Positions 1 through 7,650 of a DNA stretch of 62,331 nucleotides are shown here, piece by piece. The stretch covers positions 1-62,331 of the forward strand of contig JAGAQU010000111.1 of the NCBI GenBank assembly GCA_017622575.1. Reading direction: 5' to 3'. The notes under the pieces were generated by a model. It did not search any database, had not been told where the DNA came from, and saw nothing but the letters and a program-made list of their open reading frames with translations. Every line of letters begins with the position of its first letter. Position 1 is the stretch's first letter. This stretch comes from Lachnospiraceae bacterium (GTDB taxonomy: Bacteria; Bacillota; Clostridia; Lachnospirales; Lachnospiraceae). Both the position numbers and the translations under genes were made by a program.

Positions 1-96
1 CCTCTTAGTGTAATGTTAAGCTTATCTGCAGAAGATTTGGAAGATGAAAGAGTACAGATTTGTATTGAGGAAATGTTGGAGGAGTACGTATGGTAA
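1..96 (+). CDS. C-terminal end of an unidentified protein (cut by window start)
   Basis: The frame is open from base 1 and encodes 31 residues rich in Glu and Leu, ending in TAA at 94-96. It overlaps the ATG of the nucleotidyltransferase gene at 90 by seven bases, so the two are probably translated as a coupled pair. In AbiE-like loci the gene before the nucleotidyltransferase usually encodes an antitoxin or DNA-binding partner. That role is inferred from position only, because too little sequence is present to recognise a family. Confidence 0.5.
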   Translation, partial: PLSVMLSLSAEDLEDERVQICIEEMLEEYVW

Positions 97-848
97 GAGG
101 ATTAGATACATTCAGAGAATATTTTAGAGGTTTTGAAAATCAGTATGTTTTAATAGGTGGTGCTGCCTGTGATATTTTGTTTGCAAATAACGAAGGACAA
201 TTTAGGGCAACAAGAGATTTAGATATGGTACTGATTGTAGAGGCATTGACACCGGAATTTGGAGAGAAATTCTGGGAGTTTGTAGAAGCTGGACAATACA
301 GAAATAAAGCAACCAGTGCGGGAAAACCACAGTTCTACAGATTTGATAAACCAGAAAAAGAAGCATATCCGAAGATGATAGAGCTCTTTGCTAGAACGGA
401 TTTTGAATTAAAAGAGATGGATGGGTTGACACCAATTCATATCGATGACGAGGTATCAAGTCTTTCTGCTATTTTGCTGAACGAAGATTATTATAATGTA
501 TTACTTGCGGGTAGGGAAGTAGTACAGGAATTATCAGTACTAAGACCGGAATATTTAATTCTTTTTAAGGCAAAAGCATACTTGGATTTAAGTGATAGAA
601 AAGAAAAGGGAGAGAATGTTGATTCACGTGATATACGAAAACATAAGAATGATATTCTTCGAATTGCAGTAGAGTTTGTTTTGGAAAGCGTTACTACTTT
701 GCCGACAACAGTCATTAAAGATATGGAACAATTTATTATTCGACTGGAAGCAGAACCATTTGATGCAGGAGTGTTGAAAAACTACGGTGTAGGTAATGAG
801 GAATTAGTAGATAATCTCAGAAAACTGTATAATATGTCATCAAATTAA
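90..848 (+). CDS. AbiEii-like nucleotidyltransferase (possible toxin)
   Basis: A 252-residue protein. Residues about 21-45 carry the minimal nucleotidyltransferase signature: a GGAA turn followed by TRDLDMVL, which supplies the paired metal-binding aspartates. A helical C-terminal half follows. Members of the AbiEii/DUF1814-like group act as toxins that transfer nucleotides to tRNA or other targets, paired with an upstream antitoxin. The ATG overlaps the end of the preceding ORF, which fits a two-gene toxin-antitoxin operon. The ribosome binding site (GGAGGAG, 78-84) lies inside that ORF. The family call rests on the motif and the arrangement; the target is unknown. The setting beside recombinase remnants and repeats suggests acquired DNA. 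Confidence 0.65.
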   Translation: MVRGLDTFREYFRGFENQYVLIGGAACDILFANNEGQFRATRDLDMVLIVEALTPEFGEKFWEFVEAGQYRNKATSAGKPQFYRFDKPEKEAYPKMIELFARTDFELKEMDGLTPIHIDDEVSSLSAILLNEDYYNVLLAGREVVQELSVLRPEYLILFKAKAYLDLSDRKEKGENVDSRDIRKHKNDILRIAVEFVLESVTTLPTTVIKDMEQFIIRLEAEPFDAGVLKNYGVGNEELVDNLRKLYNMSSN

Positions 849-862
849 TAACGAGATTTTTG

Positions 863-895
863 GGAGCTTGTCACAGAGTGATAGGCTCCTTTTTT
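863..895 (+). terminator. Rho-independent terminator after the nucleotidyltransferase gene
   Basis: Arms 863-874 and 878-889 pair over 12 positions, two of them G-U, around a three-base loop. A run of six T (890-895) follows. It lies 14 bases after the stop codon of the AbiEii-like gene. Confidence 0.8.
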
Positions 896-901
896 GTACC
901 A

Positions 902-971
902 GCGAACGGAAAGCGAACTAAAATTTTACTGGCGAACGAAAAGCGAACTCAGTAGCGAACGAAAAGCGAAC
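902..971 (+). repeat. Three direct copies of GCGAACGRAAAGCGAAC
   Basis: Near-identical 17-mers start at 902, 932 and 955, with R = G in the first copy and A in the others. Each contains two GCGAAC hexamers 11 bases apart, one helical turn, giving six hexamers in 70 bp. Start-to-start spacing is 30 and 23 bp. The array lies between two terminator-like hairpins and resembles iterons or a cooperative protein-binding array, not CRISPR. Function unknown. Confidence 0.75.
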
Positions 972-979
972 GTCGGTTG

Positions 980-1019
980 ATAGGCTTCTTTGGATTATTT
1001 CCAAAGAGGTCTATTTTTT
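980..1019 (+). terminator. Terminator-like hairpin before the small ORF
   Basis: Arms 980-994 and 1000-1014 form a 15-bp stem with two G-U pairs and a five-base loop, followed by T1014-T1019. It ends where the small ORF at 1020 begins, so it could act as an attenuator for the ORF and XRE gene as well as a plain terminator. Confidence 0.7.
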
Positions 1020-1115
1020 ATGCTTTTTAATAAGAAGAGATACAAGGCACGAGAGCCACCGGTTCCGGATTTTGAAACGGAAAACAATTCAAAATTCGGA
1101 GGATATTATAAATGA
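1020..1115 (+). CDS. 31-residue ORF coupled to the XRE regulator
   Basis: ATG at 1020 opens a 31-codon frame, with a basic N-terminus and a Pro/Asp/Glu-rich middle, ending at TGA 1113-1115. The stop overlaps the ATG of the XRE gene (1112) in an ATGA junction, and that gene's GGAGG site (1097-1101) lies inside this ORF. No clear Shine-Dalgarno precedes 1020, because the position is taken by the hairpin stem and T-run. It may be a leader peptide that couples translation to the regulator. The family is not recognised, and it could be non-coding. Confidence 0.35.
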   Translation: MLFNKKRYKAREPPVPDFETENNSKFGGYYK

Positions 1116-1453
1116 GAAATTATAAATGTGACCCACTGATGATGGGACAGAGATTAAAGGATTTAAGAAGAAATGCGAAGAATAGCATGTCGCAGCTGGA
1201 ATTTGCAGAGGAGATAGGAACTTGCTTGGGAAACATCAGTAAGATTGAGCAGGGGCTAAGATTTCCGACAATGGAAATTTTATATGACTATATGAATTAC
1301 TTTGATGGGGATGCGAATTTGCTGTGTGGTTGTCATGAAAATCAAAACAGAGAAGAATCCATTGATGCAAAGCTGAAGAAATTGCCTCCGGCAGTACGAG
1401 ATTATTTTACAGATATTTTCGTAGAGATGATTGAGAAATATCCATTTCAATAA
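1112..1453 (+). CDS. XRE-family helix-turn-helix regulator
   Basis: A 113-residue protein. Residues about 10-65 form an XRE/Cro-like helix-turn-helix: GQRLKDLRRNAKNSMSQLEF, then a second helix with IGTCLGNISKIEQG, then the third helix. The rest is a short acidic tail with no metabolite-binding or peptidase domain. Regulators of this size commonly control mobile elements or toxin-antitoxin genes. The start is supported by GGAGG 11 bases upstream. The GCGAAC repeats and hairpin just upstream are candidate autoregulatory sites. The XRE call is firm; the target is unknown. Confidence 0.8.
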   Translation: MRNYKCDPLMMGQRLKDLRRNAKNSMSQLEFAEEIGTCLGNISKIEQGLRFPTMEILYDYMNYFDGDANLLCGCHENQNREESIDAKLKKLPPAVRDYFTDIFVEMIEKYPFQ

Positions 1454-1837
1454 AATCGTTACTTTGAGTATGCTCAGATGCGTAAGGCAGAGGAAGACGC
1501 TATTGTAGAGTGCCAGCAACAGTTAGCCCATAAGGATGACGAAGAAACAATCATTGACAATCTGGACGAGCAACTGGATATTATGCGAGAGACATTAAGC
1601 AGCATGATTGATTTTTCAGGAAATACTATTGATGAAGATGTACTTGAAAGACTGGTTGTACAGGTGTCTCCTATGCCGAACAGCAGATATAAGTGGGTGC
1701 TGAATCTGCTGAGCAATAACGAAAACGATAGTATAATATGTGGTGTAGATGGCAGAAAGAATGCTCCTAGCTTTGTAGGGGAGAACATTTTTCGCCTACC
1801 TTCCTTTCAACTCTGCACAGGCAGCGATTGCACATAA
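1454..1837 (+). pseudogene. Probable C-terminal fragment of a serine recombinase
   Basis: The frame is open from 1454, just after the XRE stop, to TAA at 1837, with an internal ATG at 1478. The residues read as a coiled-coil stretch (acidic, Gln-rich, then a helix around MRETLSSMIDFSG), followed by DEDVLERLVVQVSPMP and RYKWVLNL. That order resembles the C-terminal end of Firmicutes large serine recombinases, where a coiled coil precedes a short beta tail. No catalytic N-terminal domain is present in any frame and no ribosome binding site is evident. The last 15 residues look unrelated. It is best read as a remnant left by an integrative element. The assignment is from memory of the family pattern, so confidence is limited. 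Confidence 0.4.
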
Positions 1838-1892
1838 GTAAGGCGAATACTATTTATCTGGTGTAAAGCCAGACTTTGAAAAAGCAAGAAAT

Positions 1893-1930
1893 CCCACTAT
1901 CTATAGAAATGTAGGTAGTGGGAATTTTTT
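1893..1930. terminator. Hairpin terminator upstream of the MATE gene end
   Basis: Arms 1893-1904 and 1911-1922 pair over 12 positions (two G-U) around a six-base loop, followed by six T on the plus strand (1925-1930). It ends plus-strand transcription from the accessory region. It is 21 bp past the stop of the minus-strand MATE gene, with a weaker T-rich tail on that side. Confidence 0.7.
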
Positions 1931-1950
1931 AAGGATTATACCGGTGACTC

Positions 1951-3285
1951 TCATCTTGCTTTCCTCTTCCATGGACCATTGTAATAAAATCCAATGGATA
2001 GTGCCGCAGCTACACACCATCCAATAGGCCATGCGCACCAGATTCCGGTTGCCCCAAGTGCTGTCCTTGAGAAACAGAAAGCAAGCAATACACGCAGAAT
2101 TAAATCTGTAAAAGTAGCTATCATAAATTTTTTCATCATGCCGGCTCCCCTCAAAATGCCATCTGCTACTAACTTTGCAGAAACTACGAAATAGAAAGGT
2201 GACAGGATTTTCAGATAGATGATGCCTGTCTGCATGGCAAGTTCAGTTGGAGTATTCATAAAGAGTTTTAATACGATATTTCCGCCAAAGAAGTAAAGTA
2301 GAAACAATGGGAGACTCAGCATCCATACTAATTTGACACCAACACCGAACCCCTGTTTTACCTGGTCAATCTTCCTGGCACCAAGATTCTGTGCTGTATA
2401 ATTGGAAATTCCGTTTCCAAGTGTTGTAAAGGAAGTGATCACCAGATTATTCAGTTTTACGGCAGCAGAATATCCGGCCATGACAGGTGCTCCGAAACCG
2501 TTAATAATACTCTGGATTATGATGTTGCCTATGGAAATAAAGCTCTGCTGCAAAGTGCTTGGAATGGCAATCACTACAATCTGTTTTAAAAGCTGTAAAT
2601 CAAATAGAGGAGCTTTTTCGTTTACTTCCATTTTAGCAAGTCTCTTGAATACTACAGTCATTGCCAGAATGCAGCTGATTCCCTGACAGAGAAACGTTGC
2701 CCACGCTACGCCGGCTACCCCCATATGGAATGCCTTGACAAACCAGATATCAACTGCAATATTGGACAAAGAAGATACCGCCAGAAAGTAAAACGGTGTT
2801 TTGGAATCTCCGAGTGCAGAGAAGATACCGGTAGCAATATTGTAGAAAAAGACAAATGGTAATCCCCATGCGTAAATATCCAGATACAGTTTTGAATCCG
2901 CAAATACTTCTTCAGGGGTTCTAATTAACCGAAGCAGCATACCAGAGCCGGCTATTCCGATGAGCATTAACAGGATACAAACAAAACCACTGAAAATGCA
3001 GGCAGTGTAAACAGCAGTTTTCATATCTTTATACTTCTTTGCACCGAACAGATTGGAAACGACAACGGAGCATCCCATGTTGCAGCCAAAGGCAAAGGCA
3101 ATAAAAATTAAAGTAATCTCATAGCTGTTGCCAACTGCTGCCAATGCTTTTTCCCCCACAAACTTGCCGGCAACTAAGCTGTCTGCTATATTATAGAGCT
3201 GCTGAAAAATAATGCTTCCAAACAAAGGCATACAAAATTTCCACAGTACGGTTTGTGGGTTCCCCACAGTCAGATCTTTATTCAT
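1951..3285 (-). CDS. MATE-family multidrug/sodium antiporter
   Basis: A 444-residue integral membrane protein with about 12 hydrophobic segments in two homologous halves, as expected for MATE exporters, which use Na+ or H+ gradients to expel cationic drugs. The N-terminus (NPQTVLWKFCMPLFGSIIFQQLY) and the pseudo-repeat near residue 235 (IVVIAIPSTLQQSFISIGN) are typical of the DinF/NorM-like group common in clostridia. Length is normal. A GGAGG sequence precedes the ATG. It diverges from the LysR gene across 115 bp that hold a consensus-like promoter and an inverted repeat, so it is the likely target of that regulator. The substrate cannot be told from the sequence. Confidence 0.9.
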   Translation of the reverse strand: MNKDLTVGNPQTVLWKFCMPLFGSIIFQQLYNIADSLVAGKFVGEKALAAVGNSYEITLIFIAFAFGCNMGCSVVVSNLFGAKKYKDMKTAVYTACIFSGFVCILLMLIGIAGSGMLLRLIRTPEEVFADSKLYLDIYAWGLPFVFFYNIATGIFSALGDSKTPFYFLAVSSLSNIAVDIWFVKAFHMGVAGVAWATFLCQGISCILAMTVVFKRLAKMEVNEKAPLFDLQLLKQIVVIAIPSTLQQSFISIGNIIIQSIINGFGAPVMAGYSAAVKLNNLVITSFTTLGNGISNYTAQNLGARKIDQVKQGFGVGVKLVWMLSLPLFLLYFFGGNIVLKLFMNTPTELAMQTGIIYLKILSPFYFVVSAKLVADGILRGAGMMKKFMIATFTDLILRVLLAFCFSRTALGATGIWCAWPIGWCVAAALSIGFYYNGPWKRKAR

Positions 3286-3321
3286 CGTTAGATTCCTCCG
3301 TTGTCTTTTCTTATCAGATGT

Positions 3322-3350
3322 ATTATAATTCGTTTAAAGATATGTGTAAA
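3322..3350 (-). promoter_or_regulatory. Sigma-A-type promoter of the MATE gene
   Basis: Read on the minus strand, TTTACA (3350-3345) and TATAAT (3327-3322) are 17 bp apart, placing the start of transcription near 3315 and leaving a leader of about 30 nt before the MATE ATG. Confidence 0.7.
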
Positions 3351-3387
3351 ATATTAATTATGATATTGTGATATATGAAATTAATAT
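3351..3387. promoter_or_regulatory. Inverted repeat, candidate LysR operator
   Basis: ATATTAATT (3351-3359) is matched exactly by its reverse complement at 3379-3387. The left arm directly abuts the -35 box of the MATE promoter, the usual position of a LysR activation site. The right arm lies 13 bp before the lysR start codon, which would also allow autorepression. Confidence 0.5.
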
Positions 3388-3400
3388 GTGAGGAACTGCA

Positions 3401-4333
3401 ATGAACATCAGCTATGACTATTACAGAGTCTTTTATTATGTAGCAAAATACAAGAGTTTTACCGGAGCCGCCAAAGCACTTCTTAATAACCAGCCTAACA
3501 TTACCAGGATGATGAAAAAACTGGAAGGGGAATTGGGGTGTACGTTGTTTGTAAGACAACGGCATGGTATTATACTGACTCCGGAAGGAGAAAAACTATA
3601 TGCCCATATCTCCGTTGCTTTTGAACATATCCTGTGTGGAGAAGAAGAAATAGCCAGAGATAAAAGTCTGCAGTCAGGGATGATTACGGTGGTAGCCAGC
3701 GAAATAGCACTACATTGTATATTACTTCCTGTTTTGAAAACATTCCGAAAGAATTATCCCGGCATCCGCATCAGGATACTAAGCCAATCTACACCACAGG
3801 CAATTGATGTGTTGAAAAAAGGATTGGCAGATTTGGCAATTGTAACAGAACCTTTTGACCTTCCGGCAGGGATTGGTTCAAAACCGCTCAGAATCATTCG
3901 GGAAGTTCCGGTTTGCAGCACAGCATTTTCACTTTCTGCAGGTTCTACTCTTACTGAAGAACAGATAAAGAAATATCCATTAATTGGACTGGGGGAACAA
4001 ACAGCTTCCTTTCGCTTTTATTCAGATGTTTTTGGCAGAATGGGAATGTCCTTTACACCGGAAGTGGAGGCTGCTACAGCAGACCAGATTTTGCCGATGA
4101 TAAGGTCCGATTTGGGCATTGGCTTTGTGCCGATGGATTTTTTGGAAAAGGAAAACAGGGAGAATCTGGTTGTCCTCAACATGACACCTGAGATTCCGAC
4201 CAGAAATATATGTCTTCTGAAACGGCGGGATATTTCGTTAAGTGTTGCAGCTTCTGAGTTAGAACGACGGATAAAGGATTCGAGGAAAGGAACTGAAACA
4301 TGTTGCAAATATAAAAATAATGTTGCACAATGA
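3401..4333 (+). CDS. LysR-family transcriptional regulator
   Basis: A 310-residue protein of standard LysR length. The N-terminal winged helix (residues 1-60) starts YDYYRVFYYVAKYKSFTGAA and contains the recognition-helix region NQPNITRMMKKLEGELG. A linker helix and a two-lobe effector-binding domain follow from about residue 90. It is divergent from the MATE exporter and shares its intergenic inverted repeat, so it most likely controls that gene and itself. The ADP-ribosylglycohydrolase gene starts 20 bases downstream in the same direction and may be co-transcribed. GAGGAA lies before the ATG. The inducer is unknown. Confidence 0.9.
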   Translation: MNISYDYYRVFYYVAKYKSFTGAAKALLNNQPNITRMMKKLEGELGCTLFVRQRHGIILTPEGEKLYAHISVAFEHILCGEEEIARDKSLQSGMITVVASEIALHCILLPVLKTFRKNYPGIRIRILSQSTPQAIDVLKKGLADLAIVTEPFDLPAGIGSKPLRIIREVPVCSTAFSLSAGSTLTEEQIKKYPLIGLGEQTASFRFYSDVFGRMGMSFTPEVEAATADQILPMIRSDLGIGFVPMDFLEKENRENLVVLNMTPEIPTRNICLLKRRDISLSVAASELERRIKDSRKGTETCCKYKNNVAQ

Positions 4334-4353
4334 AAGACAGAAGGAGGCAAAAA

Positions 4354-5892
4354 ATGGATTTAAAAGAATATCGTGACAGAGTTTCCGGCTGTTTTCTCGG
4401 AAAAAATATCGGAGGAACTCTGGGAATGCCCATGGAATGGGAGAGAAAGAAGAACAATGTGACATATTACACTCATGATATCACAGGGGAACCTCTTCCC
4501 AATGATGATCTAGATATTCAGATTCTCTGGCTGCTGGCACTGGAGGAAAAAGGGATTGACGTGGACGCCAAGGTGCTTGGTGAATACTTTAACGAGTACA
4601 TGATCTTCACTCATGCGGAGTACGGGACCGCCAAGACCAATCTGCGCGCCGGTTTGCAGCCGCCTGTCTGCGGAAGCTTTAACAATTCCTTTAAGGATAG
4701 CTGTGGTTCCTATATCAGAGCGGATATTTGGGCATGTCTGTATCCCAGGTATCCTCATCTTGCGGCCAAATATGCTTTTGAGGATGCTATTGTGGACCAC
4801 GGTGACGGTGAAGGTGTTTATGCAGAGGTGTTTGTGGCAGCCATGGAGAGCGCAGCTTTTTATGAGAAAGATGTGCGGGAACTGATCAATATCGGACTCA
4901 GCTATATTCCGGAGGATTGTGCGGTAAGTAAAGTGATCCGGGATGCCGTTGCCACCTTTGACAGAGGAATGGGCATGGAGGAAAGCTGGGAATATATCAT
5001 GCAGAATTATATCGGTCATCTGGAATGGCATGCCATTGCGGATGAGGATGAAAAAAAGGGATACGCCGAAGGAAAAATGGGCAGGGACGTTCCCTCAAAC
5101 ATTATGATCATTATTTACGGCCTTCTTTACGGAGGAGGAGATTTTGAGAAGGCAATGTGTACGGCAGTCAATTACGGTGAGGATACAGACTGTACCGCCG
5201 GAACCATCGCTGCTTTATACGGCATCATGTACGGAACAGGAATTTTTGATGAAAAATGGACAAAACCCATCGGGAATAAGATAGTTACCATCAGCATCAA
5301 TCCTTTTCTGATGTATGGGAAGATCCCGAAGACCGTGGATGAACTGACAGACCGCGTTGTTTCTTTACATCAGCAGGCCTTCGAAAAATATCAGCTGACC
5401 GGATGGAAAGGCGAGAGCTTCTACGCCAAGCCGTATTTTCAAAATATTTATGACGAGATGAAAGTGGTGCGTTTTCAGTTTCCTTATCTGAATGTCCGGC
5501 TGGATTACCTGGGGGATCCTGTCATAAGAAGCGGTGAGCCGAAGAAGATCAGATTTGTGCTCTCAAATACCTCCAAAGCGGTGACCTCGGACAGGGTCAA
5601 TGTCTATCTGTATGCGAGAGAGGGCTGTCAGATTGCACCTCAGCAGGAACAGGCAGTTTTTCTCACCATGGCTCATATGGGAGACGGTATTAAGGAGATT
5701 ACATATGAAATTACGGTGGAGGGACCGCTGAAACCGATCTACCGTTTTGTGGCAGAATTCATTTATGAGGACAGTCAGAACAACAAGGCGATGGAAGTGC
5801 CTTTTGTGCTGGTATCGGAAAACGGAGTGACCGTGCCGGTGAAATGGGAGAAGAGAGGACCGGCGGCTACGCCCAACATGCCAAGGATTTAG
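4354..5892 (+). CDS. ADP-ribosylglycohydrolase family protein
   Basis: A 512-residue protein. ATG 4354 is chosen over the in-frame ATG at 4330 because AGGAGG (4342-4347) is correctly spaced only for 4354. The N-terminal 350 residues show the all-helical ADPRH fold: a GCFLGKNIGGTLGMPMEW opening, NDDLDIQI supplying metal-binding acidic residues, and the hallmark GEDTDCTAGTIAALYG near residue 285. These enzymes use a two-magnesium centre to cleave ADP-ribose from proteins or small molecules. About 160 extra residues at the C-terminus, apparently beta-rich, are not part of the minimal enzyme and may bind substrate. A bidirectional terminator follows. The physiological substrate is unknown. Confidence 0.85.
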   Translation: MDLKEYRDRVSGCFLGKNIGGTLGMPMEWERKKNNVTYYTHDITGEPLPNDDLDIQILWLLALEEKGIDVDAKVLGEYFNEYMIFTHAEYGTAKTNLRAGLQPPVCGSFNNSFKDSCGSYIRADIWACLYPRYPHLAAKYAFEDAIVDHGDGEGVYAEVFVAAMESAAFYEKDVRELINIGLSYIPEDCAVSKVIRDAVATFDRGMGMEESWEYIMQNYIGHLEWHAIADEDEKKGYAEGKMGRDVPSNIMIIIYGLLYGGGDFEKAMCTAVNYGEDTDCTAGTIAALYGIMYGTGIFDEKWTKPIGNKIVTISINPFLMYGKIPKTVDELTDRVVSLHQQAFEKYQLTGWKGESFYAKPYFQNIYDEMKVVRFQFPYLNVRLDYLGDPVIRSGEPKKIRFVLSNTSKAVTSDRVNVYLYAREGCQIAPQQEQAVFLTMAHMGDGIKEITYEITVEGPLKPIYRFVAEFIYEDSQNNKAMEVPFVLVSENGVTVPVKWEKRGPAATPNMPRI

Positions 5893-5899
5893 AAAGAAA

Positions 5900-5935
5900 A
5901 AAGGATTCTCTATTGAACAGAGAATCCTTTTGCTT
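5900..5935. terminator. Bidirectional terminator between convergent genes
   Basis: A 12-bp perfect stem (5900-5911 with 5919-5930) and a seven-base loop, flanked by A-rich sequence on the left and T-rich on the right, so it can stop transcription in both directions. Its left arm overlaps the last bases of the minus-strand ACT gene. Confidence 0.85.
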
Positions 5936-6314
5936 TTAAATATTCTTCCACTTCAAAAATGTCATCGGTATGAATGATGAGAACCGGTTTGCCGGTATCT
6001 CTGTTAAAGCAAAGATAAATGTAATCCACACTGATGTTTCCTTCGGACAAACTGATCAGCAGATGGTCCAGATTTCCCACTTCATCACTCATTTCCACAC
6101 CAAGAATATCATTGGCGCGGCAGAGATACCCTTTTTTTGACAGGGCGGCAAGGGCTTTTTCGGTATCGGAAACAATCATTCTGACAATACCGTATTCTGC
6201 ACTGTCATTGGTGACAGACCCCAGGATGTTGATATTTTCTTCCTTGAGGATCCCGGTAATTGCCTGAAAAGCGCCTTTCTGATTTTCTGCAAATATAGAT
6301 ACCTGTTTTAACAT
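5910..6314 (-). CDS. ACT-domain protein (two tandem ACT domains)
   Basis: A 134-residue protein. Start 6314 is chosen because GAGGTGA precedes it and the fold begins there (MLKQVSIFAENQKGAFQAIT); the longer frame to 6359 has no ribosome binding site. Residues 1-66 and 70-134 each follow the beta-alpha-beta-beta-alpha-beta ACT pattern that binds amino acids. Stand-alone two-ACT proteins of this length are common in clostridia and are annotated as amino-acid-binding regulators. There is no catalytic domain. It is transcribed alone and faces the ADPRH gene. The ligand is unknown. Confidence 0.8.
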   Translation of the reverse strand: MLKQVSIFAENQKGAFQAITGILKEENINILGSVTNDSAEYGIVRMIVSDTEKALAALSKKGYLCRANDILGVEMSDEVGNLDHLLISLSEGNISVDYIYLCFNRDTGKPVLIIHTDDIFEVEEYLKAKGFSVQ

Positions 6315-6456
6315 GATATTCACCTCACGAATTCTTAAGTAAAGATTCCACAGGAGCATCTTTTTTTATATTACCATATCTGTGCCTCTTTTTCAAAAAA
6401 ATCTGTATTACGGGTATTTATTTCTTTATAATACGCACATAAAACGGACGAAATAC

Positions 6457-6485
6457 TTGTTTCCAAATGGTATATTTGATATGAT
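6457..6485 (+). promoter_or_regulatory. Probable promoter of the HD-GYP gene
   Basis: TTGTTT (6457-6462) and TATGAT (6480-6485) are separated by 17 bp. Transcription would start near 6492, about 45 bases before the chosen ATG, which argues against the longer upstream start. Confidence 0.45.
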
Positions 6486-6537
6486 ATTATTGATAAGATA
6501 CAACAAGGCGTTATATCAGGGGGTAGGTGTAAACATT

Positions 6538-7626
6538 ATGGGGAAAAAGAGTATTCTGATGGTAGATGATGTGAAGCTGAATCATGAGGCGGCAAGAGAC
6601 GTGCTGGAGGATACTTATGATTTATATGAGGCACTCTCGGCTAAGGAAGCTTTCGACATACTGGGGACGATCATTCCTGATCTGATTCTGCTTGATATCA
6701 TTATGCCGGTGATGGACGGTTATGAAATGCTGAAGATTTTGAAACATAATGAAAAATTGAAGCACATACCGGTCATCTTCCTGACGGCAGATAACAGGCC
6801 GGAAGCCGAGGTGGAAGGCTTTAACAGCGGTATTGTGGATTACATCACAAAGCCTTTTGTGCCAATCGTCATGAAAAAAAGAATTGAGACGCAGATCGAA
6901 CTGGCAGAGTATCAGCGAAGTCTGGAAGCAAAGGTGGCAGAAAAGGTAGAAGAGATTGAACAGATGTATGATTTGATCTCAACCAGCTTTGCCGGTCTTG
7001 TAGAGTCACGGGACGGCGTGACGGGAGGACATCTGAAGAACACCTCCATTTATTTCTCTGCTTTTGTAAAGCATCTGATCACCATACCAAGGTATCAGGA
7101 ACAGCTTTCTACTCAGATGGTGAAGAAGGCCTGCAGAAGTGCGCCGCTTCACGATGTGGGTAAGATTGCCATAAAGGATGCCGTTCTTCAAAAGGCAGAT
7201 TCCCTGAATCATGAGGAATTTGAGCAGATGAAAATGCACTCCGTGATCGGCGGACAGCTTTTTGAATTTATCAAGGACAGGATACCGGACAGGGAGTTCG
7301 GCGAGATCGCAGAACAGATCGCAAGGTATCATCACGAAAAATGGAATGGACAAGGATATCCTGACGGACTGAAGAAAACAGAAATACCGTTGGTAGCCAG
7401 AATTATGAGCATTGTAGATGTCTATGACGCCCTGACTTCGGAAAGACCCTATAAAAAGCCCTTTTCTCATGAGAAATCCATGGCAATCATTGCGTCGAAA
7501 AGCGGAATTGATTTTGACCCTGATCTTGTGACAGAATTTCTCAATATTGAATCAAAGATGAAAGGATGCCTGCGCACAAAAGAAGAAGTACTAATCAGAC
7601 AACAGTTTTTTACAGTCAGCAAATAG
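6538..7626 (+). CDS. REC-HD-GYP response regulator (c-di-GMP phosphodiesterase type)
   Basis: A 362-residue protein. ATG 6538 is chosen over 6382 because the receiver domain starts here (MGKKSILMVDDVKLN), a GGGGGTAGGTG site precedes it, and a promoter lies between the two. Residues 1-120 are a receiver domain with the phosphoacceptor Asp in LILLDIIMP. Residues about 145-345 are an HD-GYP domain with LHDVGKI (the HD pair) and HHEKWNGQGYPDGL (the GYP motif). Such proteins hydrolyse cyclic di-GMP under control of phosphorylation. No histidine kinase is adjacent. The degenerate GGDEF protein at 15575 is the only other c-di-GMP-related gene in the window. Confidence 0.9.
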   Translation: MGKKSILMVDDVKLNHEAARDVLEDTYDLYEALSAKEAFDILGTIIPDLILLDIIMPVMDGYEMLKILKHNEKLKHIPVIFLTADNRPEAEVEGFNSGIVDYITKPFVPIVMKKRIETQIELAEYQRSLEAKVAEKVEEIEQMYDLISTSFAGLVESRDGVTGGHLKNTSIYFSAFVKHLITIPRYQEQLSTQMVKKACRSAPLHDVGKIAIKDAVLQKADSLNHEEFEQMKMHSVIGGQLFEFIKDRIPDREFGEIAEQIARYHHEKWNGQGYPDGLKKTEIPLVARIMSIVDVYDALTSERPYKKPFSHEKSMAIIASKSGIDFDPDLVTEFLNIESKMKGCLRTKEEVLIRQQFFTVSK

Positions 7627-7650
7627 ATATGGAGAGTCATGAAGTGAGAG

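Noticed and set aside
902..971. CRISPR array
   Set aside because: There are only three 17-bp copies with unequal 6-13 bp gaps, and no cas genes.
6382..6537. N-terminal extension of the HD-GYP protein
   Set aside because: A promoter-like sequence lies within it, and the receiver domain starts exactly at 6538.
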